Shown: positions 1-10,281 of the stretch, piece after piece
How positions within the stretch are numbered: position 1 is the stretch's first letter
Layout of the letters: each line of letters begins with the position of its first letter
Assembly: GCA_947179155.2 (NCBI GenBank)
Contig: OX359273.1
Span: 9,847,501 to 9,911,500, forward strand
Reading direction: 5' to 3'
DNA length: 64,000 nt
Origin: Hedera helix
Lineage: Eukaryota > Streptophyta > Magnoliopsida > Apiales > Araliaceae
Made by a program: the position numbers and the translations under genes
The notes under the pieces: model-generated
What the model was told of the DNA's origin: nothing
The model's input: the letters and a program-made list of their open reading frames with translations, nothing else
The model's database searches: none

Positions 1-1302
1 ATATCGTTCACGGATATATACAGGAAAAGGGGAATCCCGTCCTTCGGAGGTACCAGCACTGGCGCTTCTGTTAATTGCTTCTTAATAGTCTGAAAGGCCT
101 TTTGGCATTGACTGCTCCACTTTCGGGAGGCATCTTTCCTTAACAGTTTGAAGATTGGTTCGCAGGTGGTGGTCAGATGGGATATGAACCGACTGATGAA
201 GTTTATCCTCCCCAAGAATCCCCTTATCTCTTTCTCTGTACGGGGAGCTGGCATATCCACAATAGCCTTGATCTTAGCCGGATCCAGTTCGATGCCTCGA
301 TTGCTTACCAAGAATCCAAGGAGCTTACCTGACTGAACCCCGAAGGCACACTTTGCCGGATTGAGCTTCAAATTATACTTCCTGAGCCGCTCAAATAACT
401 TCTTGAGGTGAGTCACATGGTCAGATTCCGTCCTTGATTTCACAATAATGTCGTCCACGTAGACCTCTATTTCCTTGTGCATCATGTCGTGGAATAGGGC
501 CATCATGGCCCTCTGATAAGTGGCTCCTGCATTTGTGAGGCCGAAATCAAGTCGTCTATAACAAAACGTGCCCCAGGGGGTGATGAAGGCAGTTTTTTCT
601 CGGTCCTCTTCCGCCACCATTATCTGGTGATATCCCGCGAAACAATCGACAAATGAATACATTTCGTACTGAGCCGTATTATCCACCAAGATGTGTATGA
701 AAGGCACTGGGAAGTTATCCTTGAGACTGGCCTTGTTCAGATCCCTATAGTCGACGCATACTCTCACCTTTCCTCCGGGCTTTGCCACTGGGACTATATT
801 GGAAAGCCACTCAGGGTAAGTGGATACCATGATGATCCCAGCCTTAAATTGCTTGACTATCTCTTCCTTCACTTTTAAGCTCCACTCTGGTTTTAATTTT
901 CTCAGTTTCTGCTTAACTGGCCTGAAACCCTCCTTGATAGGCAATCGATGTACCACAATGTCCGTGGACAAACCGACCATGTCTTCGTGTGACCAAGCAA
1001 ACACATCCTCATATTGGCTCAAAAGTTCAGTTACCTCTGTTTTCTGGTCGGGAGTCGGGTCTGCCCCAATCTTCAGCTCTTTGGGATTCTCAGGGGTTCC
1101 TATGTTGATGGTGATGGTTTGGTCTAGGTTGGGTTTGGGTTTATCCTTGACCCATTCTTTGATCTCGTCGGGAGCGTCGTCATCATCTCCTTCGTCCTGC
1201 TCAATTCCCATCAAATCGAAATCCAGTTCTATATCAAAATCATAATCGTCTTTCAAATTTGGAAAATCGTTTGTTAGGCTAGAATGACTCAAATCGGTAC
1301 AC
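1..1302 (-). CDS. Reverse transcriptase domain of the Tat/Ogre-like element (partial)
   Basis: The - strand frame is open from about 1302 to the window edge. It begins with an acidic linker and reaches a classic Ty3/gypsy RT: the FGLTNAGATYQRAM block near 490-550 and the catalytic YVDD box followed by IIVKS near 440-460. The segment closest to the edge is the connection leading towards RNase H. RT copies the element RNA into DNA in cytoplasmic particles. There is no ATG near the start. The reading frame instead continues from the protease frame if the 174-base gap at 1303-1476 is removed. RNase H and integrase must lie left of the window. I saw no stop codon in the parts I translated. Confidence 0.85.
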
Positions 1303-1476
1303 CTGACATGAAACAAAACATTTGTCATATATATAAACATTAAGTACATGACTTCATTTCCAATAATCATGACAAAAATATGAAATAGACGTGCAGATAC
1401 AAAAAAACAAAAACACCATCTCAAAAACCCCTTGATCCCCCTACTGGACAGGATTCCTGGATATTCCTTCATTTAC
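1303..1476 (-). other. Candidate intron between protease and RT
   Basis: On the - strand the protease frame ends in GG|GTAAATG, so the donor overlaps the stop codon. The RT frame begins after TTTCATGTCAG|GTGTACC, a pyrimidine-rich acceptor. Removing these 174 bases joins the frames with the glycine codon split 2+1. Ogre-lineage elements are known for a spliced intron at this place. Use of this one is inferred from sequence only. Confidence 0.65.
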
Positions 1477-2915
1477 CCTTTTCTGGATACCACTGGCTGC
1501 ACGGTCCAATTCCTGGGGATCACTTCGGTTTTATAGCTAGTGATGGAGGGGATCTCTGTATCTGGCACCTCTTCGATGATTGCGGCGACTTGGCTTCGGC
1601 TTCCCTTTTCACTCTCCTCGGGCACTTCTAACCCGGCCCAATTGATAAATGGCATGATCCGCTTGCCTTCCGACATCTTCTCCTTTCCCTTTTCATTGGG
1701 GCCTAACTGCCCCGGGAGATGACACTTTTCCTCGAACTGTTCCACTATCTCCTGTAAGAATTCCCTCTGCTGGACCCATCCCTTGGCTGGGGAAACCTCC
1801 ACTTTACCCTCTGCTTCAGATGCAGGCTTGACTACCCTCGGGGCGTGTTCATTATTGGTTCTCGATATTGGGACTCCGGTTATCCGAACGGTAATTTTCT
1901 TGTATGAGTTCCTTGGCCTCATCCCTCCGTGATATCCTAACCCTGTCTTGCCTGACTGTGCTGGTATCTGGATGGGCTCGGTGATTCCTTGACTGTTCTT
2001 ACCCAGCCCTTGCCCCGGCTGGAAGTTCATCGCCATCATTTCCCGGGCAACGAAGGTGAGTTCGGGGGATATTTTAAGTTTTAACTCCGGAGCTCCCAAC
2101 TGCTTGTACTGAGGGGTGCTAATTTCAAATGCCTGATAGCTGATTGGTTCGGCCGATTCGTCCACATGGATCACCGGCATGCCTTTCACAAAGGGAACAG
2201 GGTATTCAGATTCTGCTGCAATTGTTACCAAGTGCCCCTCAACGATGAATTTTATTTGCTGATGGAGGGTGGAGGGAACTGCCCCCGCCATATGAATCCA
2301 GGGCCTCCCTAGTAGCATGTTATAACTGGCAGTGATATCTAGCACCTGGAAGGAAATATCAAAAGTATACGGGCCGATCTCCACTGGTAGCTCAATTTCT
2401 CCCACTGTATCCTTTTTAGATCCGTCAAACGCCCTCACCACCACCTGGCTGGCCCGCAGGCGCTTATGGTTGATTTTCATCTTCTCCAGAGTACCATATG
2501 GGCAAATATTCAGGGCTGACCCACCATCAATCAAAACTTCGTACATCACATATCCGGAGGAGATGACTGCAATGTGCAACGGCCTCCGGTGCCCCCTTCC
2601 TTCTTCAGGGATGTCGTCATCGTTGAATGAGATCACGTTGCTGTCCAATAGGTGACCCACCAAGTGGCCAAATCTCTCTGTATTAATTGACTTAGGGACA
2701 TAAGCCTCTTCCAGGACTTTGTTTAATACTTGATGATGGTCGGTTGATGCCAATACAAGATCTAAGATTGATGTCAGGGGCGGTTGCACCTCCAGTGCCT
2801 TAACCACATTTTTCTTGCCGTGATTCATTTTCTTCCAAAACTCCAATGCTTTTTCTTCTGAGATTTTCCCATTTTCCTTCTTCTTATTCTCAAAAACCCG
2901 CCTTGGTAAATACAA
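1473..2915 (-). CDS. Aspartic protease and G-patch-like region of the Tat/Ogre-like element
   Basis: This 480-residue open frame is part of a gag-pro polyprotein, so its ATG at 2915 is probably not a real start. The protease centre is VLIDGGSALNICP at about residues 125-137, with Asp-Gly-Gly in place of the usual Asp-Thr/Ser-Gly, which is common in this lineage. The conserved MLLGRPWIH follows at about 200-208. Further on, MNFQPGQGLGKNSQG and a later GLGYHGG look like a G-patch, an RNA-binding glycine motif. The protein would cleave the polyprotein in particles. The frame is the same as the gag frame upstream and is parted from it by one TAG at 2937-2939. Confidence 0.8.
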   Translation of the reverse strand: MYLPRRVFENKKKENGKISEEKALEFWKKMNHGKKNVVKALEVQPPLTSILDLVLASTDHHQVLNKVLEEAYVPKSINTERFGHLVGHLLDSNVISFNDDDIPEEGRGHRRPLHIAVISSGYVMYEVLIDGGSALNICPYGTLEKMKINHKRLRASQVVVRAFDGSKKDTVGEIELPVEIGPYTFDISFQVLDITASYNMLLGRPWIHMAGAVPSTLHQQIKFIVEGHLVTIAAESEYPVPFVKGMPVIHVDESAEPISYQAFEISTPQYKQLGAPELKLKISPELTFVAREMMAMNFQPGQGLGKNSQGITEPIQIPAQSGKTGLGYHGGMRPRNSYKKITVRITGVPISRTNNEHAPRVVKPASEAEGKVEVSPAKGWVQQREFLQEIVEQFEEKCHLPGQLGPNEKGKEKMSEGKRIMPFINWAGLEVPEESEKGSRSQVAAIIEEVPDTEIPSITSYKTEVIPRNWTVQPVVSRKG

Positions 2916-2936
2916 TGGATTTCCCTTAGAGCTGAC

Positions 2937-3485
2937 CTATGCACAACTGGCCTCCTCCACGGTCTTCTCCCCGTAATTCCACGGAACAGTCTTCAGATTG
3001 GTGATTGTCAATTGTGCCCTAGCTGTTATGACAAGGGGTCTCGAGGCCGTCAACCGGATAGGCTCCTTTTTGGTCCCTTGAATTACCCCAACCAACTTGA
3101 TAGGCTCCTTTTGTGCACTTTCCTGGGCATTGATCATAGCAATCTCTTCTTCTGTCTTCCTTATGTATTTTAATTTCAAGAGGCCCTCCGCCCCACTGGT
3201 TTCTACTGAATTTACGCCTCCCCCATTATGCTCGGGAAGAGGGTTGGCCTTCACATTCGGTGGTTCTGGTTGTTCCACCACGATCTCTCCGTTGTCAATC
3301 ATGTTCTGGATCTTGTGTTTTAGAGACCAGCACTCCTGGGTGTCATGCCCCGGGGATGCCGAGTAGTAGGCGCATCTCTTGCTAGGGTCATATCTCTTGC
3401 TCTTCGGGTCTGACGGAGGTGCTAGCTCTGTGATCTTTTTCTGGCTTACCAACAGGGCCAGTATTTGTTCCAATGAATCTCCCAA
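2937..3485 (-). pseudogene. C-terminal gag segment of the Tat/Ogre-like element, cut off by TAG stops
   Basis: 182-residue segment in the same frame as the gag core (3540-4664) and the protease (1473-2915). It holds a cysteine/histidine motif, CAYYSASPGHDTQEC (C...GH....C), followed by WSLKHKIQNMID, the usual nucleocapsid-like end of Tat/Ogre gag. It is bounded by single in-frame TAG codons at 3540-3542 upstream and 2937-2939 downstream. The three pieces therefore look like one ancestral gag-pro reading frame broken by two point changes. Confidence 0.75.
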
Positions 3486-3539
3486 TGGGGTGAACTCCCT
3501 CTCTGGTGGCTTTTCGAATTTTCGGCGCCCCTCATATCT

Positions 3540-4664
3540 CTAATTGTTGAAATTTGATGGACGTGGGGCCTCATTTCTTTGCATGCGGACTGGGGGGCTG
3601 GTCATTGTTTTTCCAGATAGTCCTTGCAGTACCAGGGACACATCATCTTCCTTTCTCTTCTGGGATCTCCGGGATGAACTGACGTAGTTTCCACTCTGGA
3701 TTTGCTCAGCAACAGCTTCAAGAGCTGTGTAATCTCGGATCTTTCCCGACTTCAATCCCATCTCAGCCATCTCCCCATGCTTGATCATTTCCGCAAAAGG
3801 CTTCCCTATTCCCGCCATTACTCTTTCATAATAAGGAGCCTCCTGGATATCAATGAACGTCATAACCATCTCTGCCTCACTCATGGGTGGGTTCACTTGG
3901 GCTGCCATCCTCCTCCACCGTTGAGCATAGTCTCTGAAGGATTCATTGGTCTGTTTTCTGATCTTAGTCATCTGGTATCGGTCCGGGGCCATCTGGGATT
4001 GAAAGCTGTACTGCGTTAGGAAGGTATGGGTCAGCTCCTCCCAATTGTGAATCTTAGCATTGTCCAATCTCGCATACCACGTTCTAGCCTCCCCTGTCAG
4101 GCTTTTCTGGAACAGTTGCATTCTCAATGATTCATCCTCAGCATATCCCCCTAGCTCTCCGATGTATACTTTCAGATGCGTATAAGGATCCCCTGACCCG
4201 TTATACTTTTCAAATTCGGGTAGTTTGAACTTTTCGGGATATCTGGTTCCCGGAAATATGCACAAATCGGAGTAGTTTACACTGCCATATGACCCAATTC
4301 CCTTCATAGTTTTGATGGCTTCTTCCATCTGCTTTATCTTCTTACTAACACCGCTGGCAACCTCATCCTCTGGGATGATAATGACTTGCTTTGGCAGCTC
4401 AACTTTTGGAGTTTCTGGAGTCAGTACATTCCCTTGAGATGAGGGCCCAGGCTGGTCCTCGGGTTGTGGCCCTGATTTTAGCTTAAAATGCTCTTTGAGC
4501 AACATGGTCAGCTCTGTCATTTGATTTCTCACAGCATTGAACTCTTCCCGAGATACGGGAGCCAGGTCAGGATTAGGGTTCTCAGCCATTTCGACTGTTG
4601 ATTCTCTGGCTTTCTTGGATCGGAGACGGGTTTGGGGAGCAATCCTGCAAATAAAATACGCCAA
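3540..4664 (-). CDS. Gag capsid region (Retrotrans_gag type) of the Tat/Ogre-like element
   Basis: 374 residues. After a charged N-terminal part (about 1-120) comes the capsid core. FKLPEFEKYNGSGDP, then HLKVYIGELGGYAEDE, FQKSLTGEARTWY and FLTQYSF are the hallmarks of the plant Retrotrans_gag domain. The protein would form the particle shell and package element RNA. The frame ends at a TAG (3540-3542) with recognisable gag continuing in the same frame, so this product would be truncated. The ATG at 4664 is the first in the frame; a start at the internal methionine of MAENPNPDL is also possible. Confidence 0.8.
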   Translation of the reverse strand: MAYFICRIAPQTRLRSKKARESTVEMAENPNPDLAPVSREEFNAVRNQMTELTMLLKEHFKLKSGPQPEDQPGPSSQGNVLTPETPKVELPKQVIIIPEDEVASGVSKKIKQMEEAIKTMKGIGSYGSVNYSDLCIFPGTRYPEKFKLPEFEKYNGSGDPYTHLKVYIGELGGYAEDESLRMQLFQKSLTGEARTWYARLDNAKIHNWEELTHTFLTQYSFQSQMAPDRYQMTKIRKQTNESFRDYAQRWRRMAAQVNPPMSEAEMVMTFIDIQEAPYYERVMAGIGKPFAEMIKHGEMAEMGLKSGKIRDYTALEAVAEQIQSGNYVSSSRRSQKRKEDDVSLVLQGLSGKTMTSPPVRMQRNEAPRPSNFNN

Positions 4665-5356
4665 GATTTAGTTCCGGAAAATGACATTGGCAGATGCATG
4701 CTAAAGCAAATATTTTTGTATTTTTAGGTTTTGTAATCTTTTCCTGCAAAACAGGGTCAGAGTCCTTTTATTTTGATCAAGGTATATCAATGTGAAATCA
4801 TGATGTTCTCCAAGTTGTCCCTGTAAAACAAAGGTTAGTACTTTTATTTTGACAAAAGTGGTTGGTACAACATGATTGACTACAGTATGATATCATGCGC
4901 GTAAAGCGTAAAAGGGTATGAAGAGACTTTTCATGCGTTGGGTTTATCTGAGGCTGACCTACCCTAGGTTACTCTCGCGGGCTTTTTGGCATGAAGGTTC
5001 CCAGATCTTCGCAACATACTCGAAGGGAATGAATCCGATCTTTCAATTGGATTGGATCTGAGTGGATGCTTTTCCTGAGCCTCGCCGGGGAGCACCCCTT
5101 TGAGTCCAGTAATCCACATCCGACGGGTTTGCCTCAGGAGGAGGAACTGCTCAACATACATTCATCATACATTCATCGTACCTCACCGTATGCATATGAT
5201 GCTAATAAAGTAAAGCTTTTGAAAAGAAATCGCAATCACACCATTCACATATACGCACAAAAGGCAAATTAACGCAAGCAACGCAACCACATATTTTTAG
5301 ATTTTTAAAGGATAGGAAAACATCGAGATTTTAACGCGGCTTAAGCCCTCTACTGT
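4665..5356 (-). other. Untranslated leader of the Tat/Ogre-like element
   Basis: Sequence between the gag start and the primer site. I see no domain here and no sign of the extra upstream ORF found in true Ogre elements. Confidence 0.5.
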
Positions 5357-5374
5357 TCCCCAGCAGAGTCGCCA
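5357..5374 (-). promoter_or_regulatory. Primer binding site (tRNA-Arg type)
   Basis: The + strand reads TCCCCAGCAGAGTCGCCA, matching the 3' end of plant tRNA-Arg (including CCA) with one difference. It lies two bases from the LTR edge and fixes the - strand orientation. This primer type is characteristic of Tat/Ogre elements. Confidence 0.85.
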
Positions 5375-5376
5375 TC

Positions 5377-6715
5377 TGTCGACGCTGGGATTTTGGTCGT
5401 TTCGTATTTTTAATATTAAAAATAGCCCTTTCCAATTTTAGCCTTTTGAATTAAATGTGATTTTGAAAAGGGTCGGCTTAGTGTCGACGGGGTTTTGAAA
5501 TGTCGAATTTGTATGAGCCAATTGACCAGAGTCGCCAGTTGGTATATTTGAAATGGATGTACCAACTCATCCAAATTTTGTTTTCGTAATCGTGATGGCT
5601 CATATGTGACTCTGATTCAATTGGTCCGCAAACCGAGATTCATAGAGTTCGGGGGCTTACTTAAGCGAGGGGAAGGTGTAAGGCACCCCCCGACTTCCGT
5701 GAAATACGGTTACCGCAATCTCGATGTTTTCCTATCCTTTTGAATCTTAAAATGTGTGTGTGCGCGCGTGTGTGTGCCTAAATGGAGGTTTGTGATGTCC
5801 TTTTGCATAAAGTTGCTTTGATTTTATATGGCAAAATGTGTTTTGTCGGGAAAGCGTTTAGACGTCTTTTGACCCAAATGACGAGGCTTCGCTTTTTATA
5901 AGAAAGATTTATTTTAATTTCGAAAACGTTGGGGTTTTTTATTAGATGTCATTTTAGAAAACAATAGTTTTAAACTTTTGTCAAATAGGAATCGAGACTA
6001 TACATTGCCTTCTAACAGTTAACATAAATAAAATGAAGGCAACTTCTAAAACTCTTTAACCCTATGCACAAAGTTTAATGAAAACGTTTATTTATTTTTT
6101 ACGAAAACATCTTTTATGACATTTTAGAAACCAAATGTAGCCTTTTCGTCAAACAAGGATCAAAGTTTCGCCAAAACCCTTAATTTTACAACCTCGTGAA
6201 TCTAATATCCTAATTTGATTCTTTTTAGAAAATCTTTATCATTTGCCTTATTTTAGAAAACCATTTCCTGTGCCGTAAATTAAGACAAACATCCCAGAAC
6301 GTGTCGGGGCTATCCATGGGCATGTGAGCCATCCAGACAACCCCCAACACCCACAATCACATATTTTATTATTATTACGGGGCCTTAACCCGAACACGAC
6401 TTGGTATCGTTTTAAGGCCCGATATTACAAAATACACATCCATGGACTCTATACAAGGATTACATGTGCCAAAACGTCCATCATCGGGATTCGATCACGA
6501 GGATCTCCTCCCTAGGCTCACAGTCACCCAAATCGCTACACAGCCAATACTAAGCCAAATCTAACAATATTAAACATTGTTATCATACTACATAGCTCAA
6601 ATATCACAACTCAATAACTACAAACTACTCATTACCACAACGAACGATATATCACCATACGGATGTCATCGGGGCGTTAGGAGGAGTTACGTTCCGATGG
6701 AACCCTCGCTAACAA
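5377..6715 (-). repeat. 5' LTR of the Tat/Ogre-like element, piece nearest the primer site
   Basis: Starts TGTCGACG next to the primer site and breaks off at the Tekay insertion (AACAA at 6711-6715). It continues at 16694 and, after a second insertion, at 20542, ending TGTCTACA at 20983. Without the insertions the LTR is about 2.2 kb. Confidence 0.8.
6711..6715. other. Target duplication AACAA, left copy
   Basis: Identical to 16694-16698 on the far side of the Tekay element; a 5-bp duplication is typical of retroviral-type integrase. Confidence 0.9.
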
Positions 6716-9700
6716 TGTGACGCCCCCAAATCTGAGCCCACACAGCCCAAACTTGAGTCGTCAAAAGACTACAACAAAATTATTACAACAAAGCACAACG
6801 TACAACAATACAGTGTATAATAATACACAACTAAGTCTTCATTATTATTGCCACACTATTTTACAACACGTGAAGACTACGACAGCTATTCCTCGGACTC
6901 TCACTCCATCCCCCGGCTAGACCCTGTTACGTTTTCATCTCCTGTTGAAAAATAATGGAACAAAAGAAAGGGTGAGCTCAAATAGCCCAGTAAGAAATAT
7001 CATGACTAAGATAATGACGAATAAATTATCATTAGCCTTCAACAGTTGAGTTCTTGATAGAATACAATAGACTACAAGGTTTATATCAAAAACTGTAGTT
7101 AAATTCTTAAACAATGTTCAGATCAATAATAGCAGCGGAATGAGCAATCTATTAGAAGAATAATGCAGACTATAACGTCCACTCGCTTCTCTTTTTAGTA
7201 AAAATATCATCAACTTTTATCATCTGAAATACCATTGGTCAAGATAATACAACTTTACAGTTCCTGTTCATAATCATGCAGATCAACAGTTCATCTTTGC
7301 ACTACGGGCCAAAGACATTCAATATAACACCAACGGTCATGATTATACCAGATTCAGCCTTTGGTCATAATCATACCAAACAACAGTTCATCTTTGCACT
7401 ACGGGCCAAAGAGAACATTCACCACGTGCCATAAAAGACACCGAACAGATGTATCGCCTTTAACCTAGTATATCGCCTTTAACCTATCATCTGTTCAACA
7501 ATTATATCACATCTGTGCCCCCGGCCACAGATATTCACAACAGCTTGATTCTTGATGATTTAACAGTGATACAAATGATGAACAGAAGAAACAGGATAAA
7601 CAATAAGTATCAGAAGTTTACTTTGTGCAGATTCAAATAATGTCCAAATTGTCAACATGATGTGGAGTGAAATGATATTCAAGATCCACAGTTCAGAATA
7701 ATCGGTTACAGTTCAATAGAAAGGTTCAGAAAATAGAAAGGTTCAGTTAAATTAATGAAGTTCAACTATTATGGAACATATAATATTTTCAGGAATTATA
7801 GAAGCAATAATTCCATAATAAGTTTCGATTTAGGAGTATGAAAGAGAATAATATCCCTTACCGTAGCAGGTTTGATTAACAAAAGGTGAAGGAAATTAAT
7901 ACAAAGGGGTTATTCACCAACAGGCGGTAATCCGCGCCATAAGTTATTCCCACAATTTAATAGAATTTGAATACGAAGAGTTATTCACCAAACAGGCGTA
8001 ATCCGCACCGTAAGGTTATTTCCACAATTTAATAGAATTTGAACACGAAGAGTTATTCACCAAACAGGCGATAATCCGCACCGTAAGGTTATTCTCAAAG
8101 ATTAATAAGGAATGAATACAAAAGGTTATTCACCAACAGGCGGTAAACCACGCCGTAAGGTTATTCCCACAATTTAATACATGGAAATAAATGGCACAAG
8201 AAAGAAACGATATTATTTTCGAGAATCAAAGAATGATAATCCCTTCAAGTAAGAAAGAAAATAATATCCATTTATGATGATGAAAAGAGTGATACCTCTT
8301 ACCGTAGTAAGTTAGAATATGAAAGAAGATAATATTCCTTACCGTAGTAAATTTAAGAGTGTGAAAAGAATGATATTCCTTACCACAGTAAATTTAAGAG
8401 TTTGAAATGAATGGTAATCCTTACTACAGTAAATTTAATAGTTTGAAATGAATGGTATTCCTTACCGTAGTAAGTTTAAAAGTATGAAAGAAAATGAAAT
8501 TCCTTACCTTAACACGTGACTGGATATTGATTTAAATGAGGTTGATCAACCTATATATTTATAATATAAATTAGTAATTACCACATATAAATTTCAAAGT
8601 GTATGATAACTCGTACATTATGAACTATCAAAATTATATATATTTAACATAATTTTTGTAGTATAATATAATAACTTTAGAATAGTTTTTAAAATAATAT
8701 TTCAAAATAAATCTTCCAAAGAAAGCTTTTTAAAAATGAATCTTCTAATAGAAGAGTCTTCTAAAGGAAGATTTGTGAATACCGTGAAATATAGGGATTT
8801 ATGAAATTACTACTCTTTAATAAAACACTTACTTGAAAAATTTCTGCACTCATTTTGGCTTTCAAACTCTCAAAATAACCTTACTATTCTCAGAGAAAAC
8901 TCATAAAATTCTTATAGAAAAATTTTATGTTTTAGGTGTGATTTTTCTATTCAGCTGAGCAAGCTATTTATAGGAGAAAATAAGTACTATGCGCGGTAGG
9001 TGAACAACAGGCGTGATGCACGCCTGCCTTCTTCTTCTTTTCTTTTTTTTTTCCACGCAGTCGGCTGCCAACTTTCCTTCAGCACAAAATTCACATTTTG
9101 ATTTTCATGTGGGCCCCATATGGGTCCCATATGTTACTATTCACGTTGCTATTCACGTCACTATTCACGTTACTATTTCAAATAGTAAAATTAATTATTT
9201 TATTTTTTATTTATTTATTTATTTATTTATTCTTCCTGTGAGTCCAACATATAAAATAATGTTACCACAATAATGTAAGAAACACGTTATATATTATTAT
9301 TAATTTAGTAATATAAATTATAGTATATTTGCAACCGTGACAATTATTAGGTTCAATAATTTTAAAAACAGTGCAGCAACAATTATTGAGTCGATGATAT
9401 GAAATACAGTGTAATGACAATTATTGAATCAATAATGCAAAATACTGTGTAACAACAATTATTGAATTGATAATATAAAATATTATGCAGTGACAATTAT
9501 TGATGAAATGATGCGTAACAGTTACGGTGTCAATTATCAGACCAATAATATGAGACACTGTGCAATACCGTGTGCTACTGTAGAATACCGTGTGTCACAA
9601 TAAAATACCATAAATTACCGTATGCTACTATTCTTTTATCACCGGTATTTTAACAGTTAACATCGTTGACTATTTTTATTTAAAAAGGTTACTTCTGTCG

Positions 9701-9930
9701 TTTTCTATATCCGACAATTATTCCGTTGTGGGCTCCACCAATAATTAGTTATTTCGGCGCCGTCGTACGGCCCGAATATTCCCCGACAAAACGAATATTG
9801 TCCGACAAAAATAAAATTTGCACATAACATTCTTAACTTTCAATTTTGTCAATTTAACCATTTACTGTTTCAGGAAAAATATATATGAAGAAAAATTAAA
9901 TTTTGTATTTCATAAATTCGGGGTCTTACA
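6716..9930 (-). repeat. Tekay 3' LTR (left copy)
   Basis: 3,215 bp, TGTGACGCC...GGGTCTTACA. It contains about four ~70-bp tandem units around 7910-8170 (GTTATTCACCAA... with AGGCG and CCGCACCGTAAGG), then about five ~57-bp units around 8290-8510 (ATTCCTTACCGTAGTAA). A TATAAATA box lies on the - strand at 8965-8972. Confidence 0.9.
8965..8972 (-). promoter_or_regulatory. TATA box of the Tekay LTR (left copy)
   Basis: The - strand reads CTATAAATAG, in an LTR position that fits a U3/R border. The same box is at 15715-15722 in the other LTR, the 5' LTR that would drive transcription. Confidence 0.55.
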
Positions 9931-10246
9931 ACCTCCCCTCCTTATGAAATTTCGTCCCCGAAATTGACGTACCTGGCATTTCGAAGAGGTATGGATACCT
10001 AGACTTCATTTCAGATTCTAGCTCCCAGGTCATTTCCTCAATATCTTGGTTCCTCCATAAAACCTTAACTTGAGGTATAACCTTTGAGCGTAAGATCTGC
10101 TCCTTCTTATCTAGGATCTTAACAGGTACCTCCTCATACGTTAAATCTTCTGCTATAACGTCTGGTTCTAACTCAATGACGTGGTTTGGGTCCTTCACAT
10201 ATTTACGTAACATAGATATGTGAAAAACATTATGGATGCGAGACAT
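9926..10246 (-). pseudogene. Integrase C-terminus with Tekay-type chromodomain
   Basis: 106 residues starting at SRIHNVFHISMLRKYV, the conserved linker that precedes the chromodomain in Tekay/Del chromoviruses. YEEVPVKILDKKEQILRSK and VLWRNQDIEEMTWELE follow. The chromodomain steers integration towards marked chromatin. It is separated from the integrase ORF (10282-11733) by a frame break, and its stop lies just inside the 3' LTR, as usual for this family. Confidence 0.8.
9931..9944 (-). promoter_or_regulatory. Polypurine tract of the Tekay element
   Basis: The - strand reads AAGGAGGGGAGGT directly against the 3' LTR, the expected primer for plus-strand DNA synthesis. Confidence 0.85.
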
Positions 10247-10281
10247 ACTTGGTGGTAGGGCTAGTCTGTAGGCTACGGATC

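Noticed and set aside
6717..6920. Identical 67-codon frames at 6717-6920 and 13467-13670
   Set aside because: They are the two copies of the Tekay LTR start; the duplication explains the conservation.
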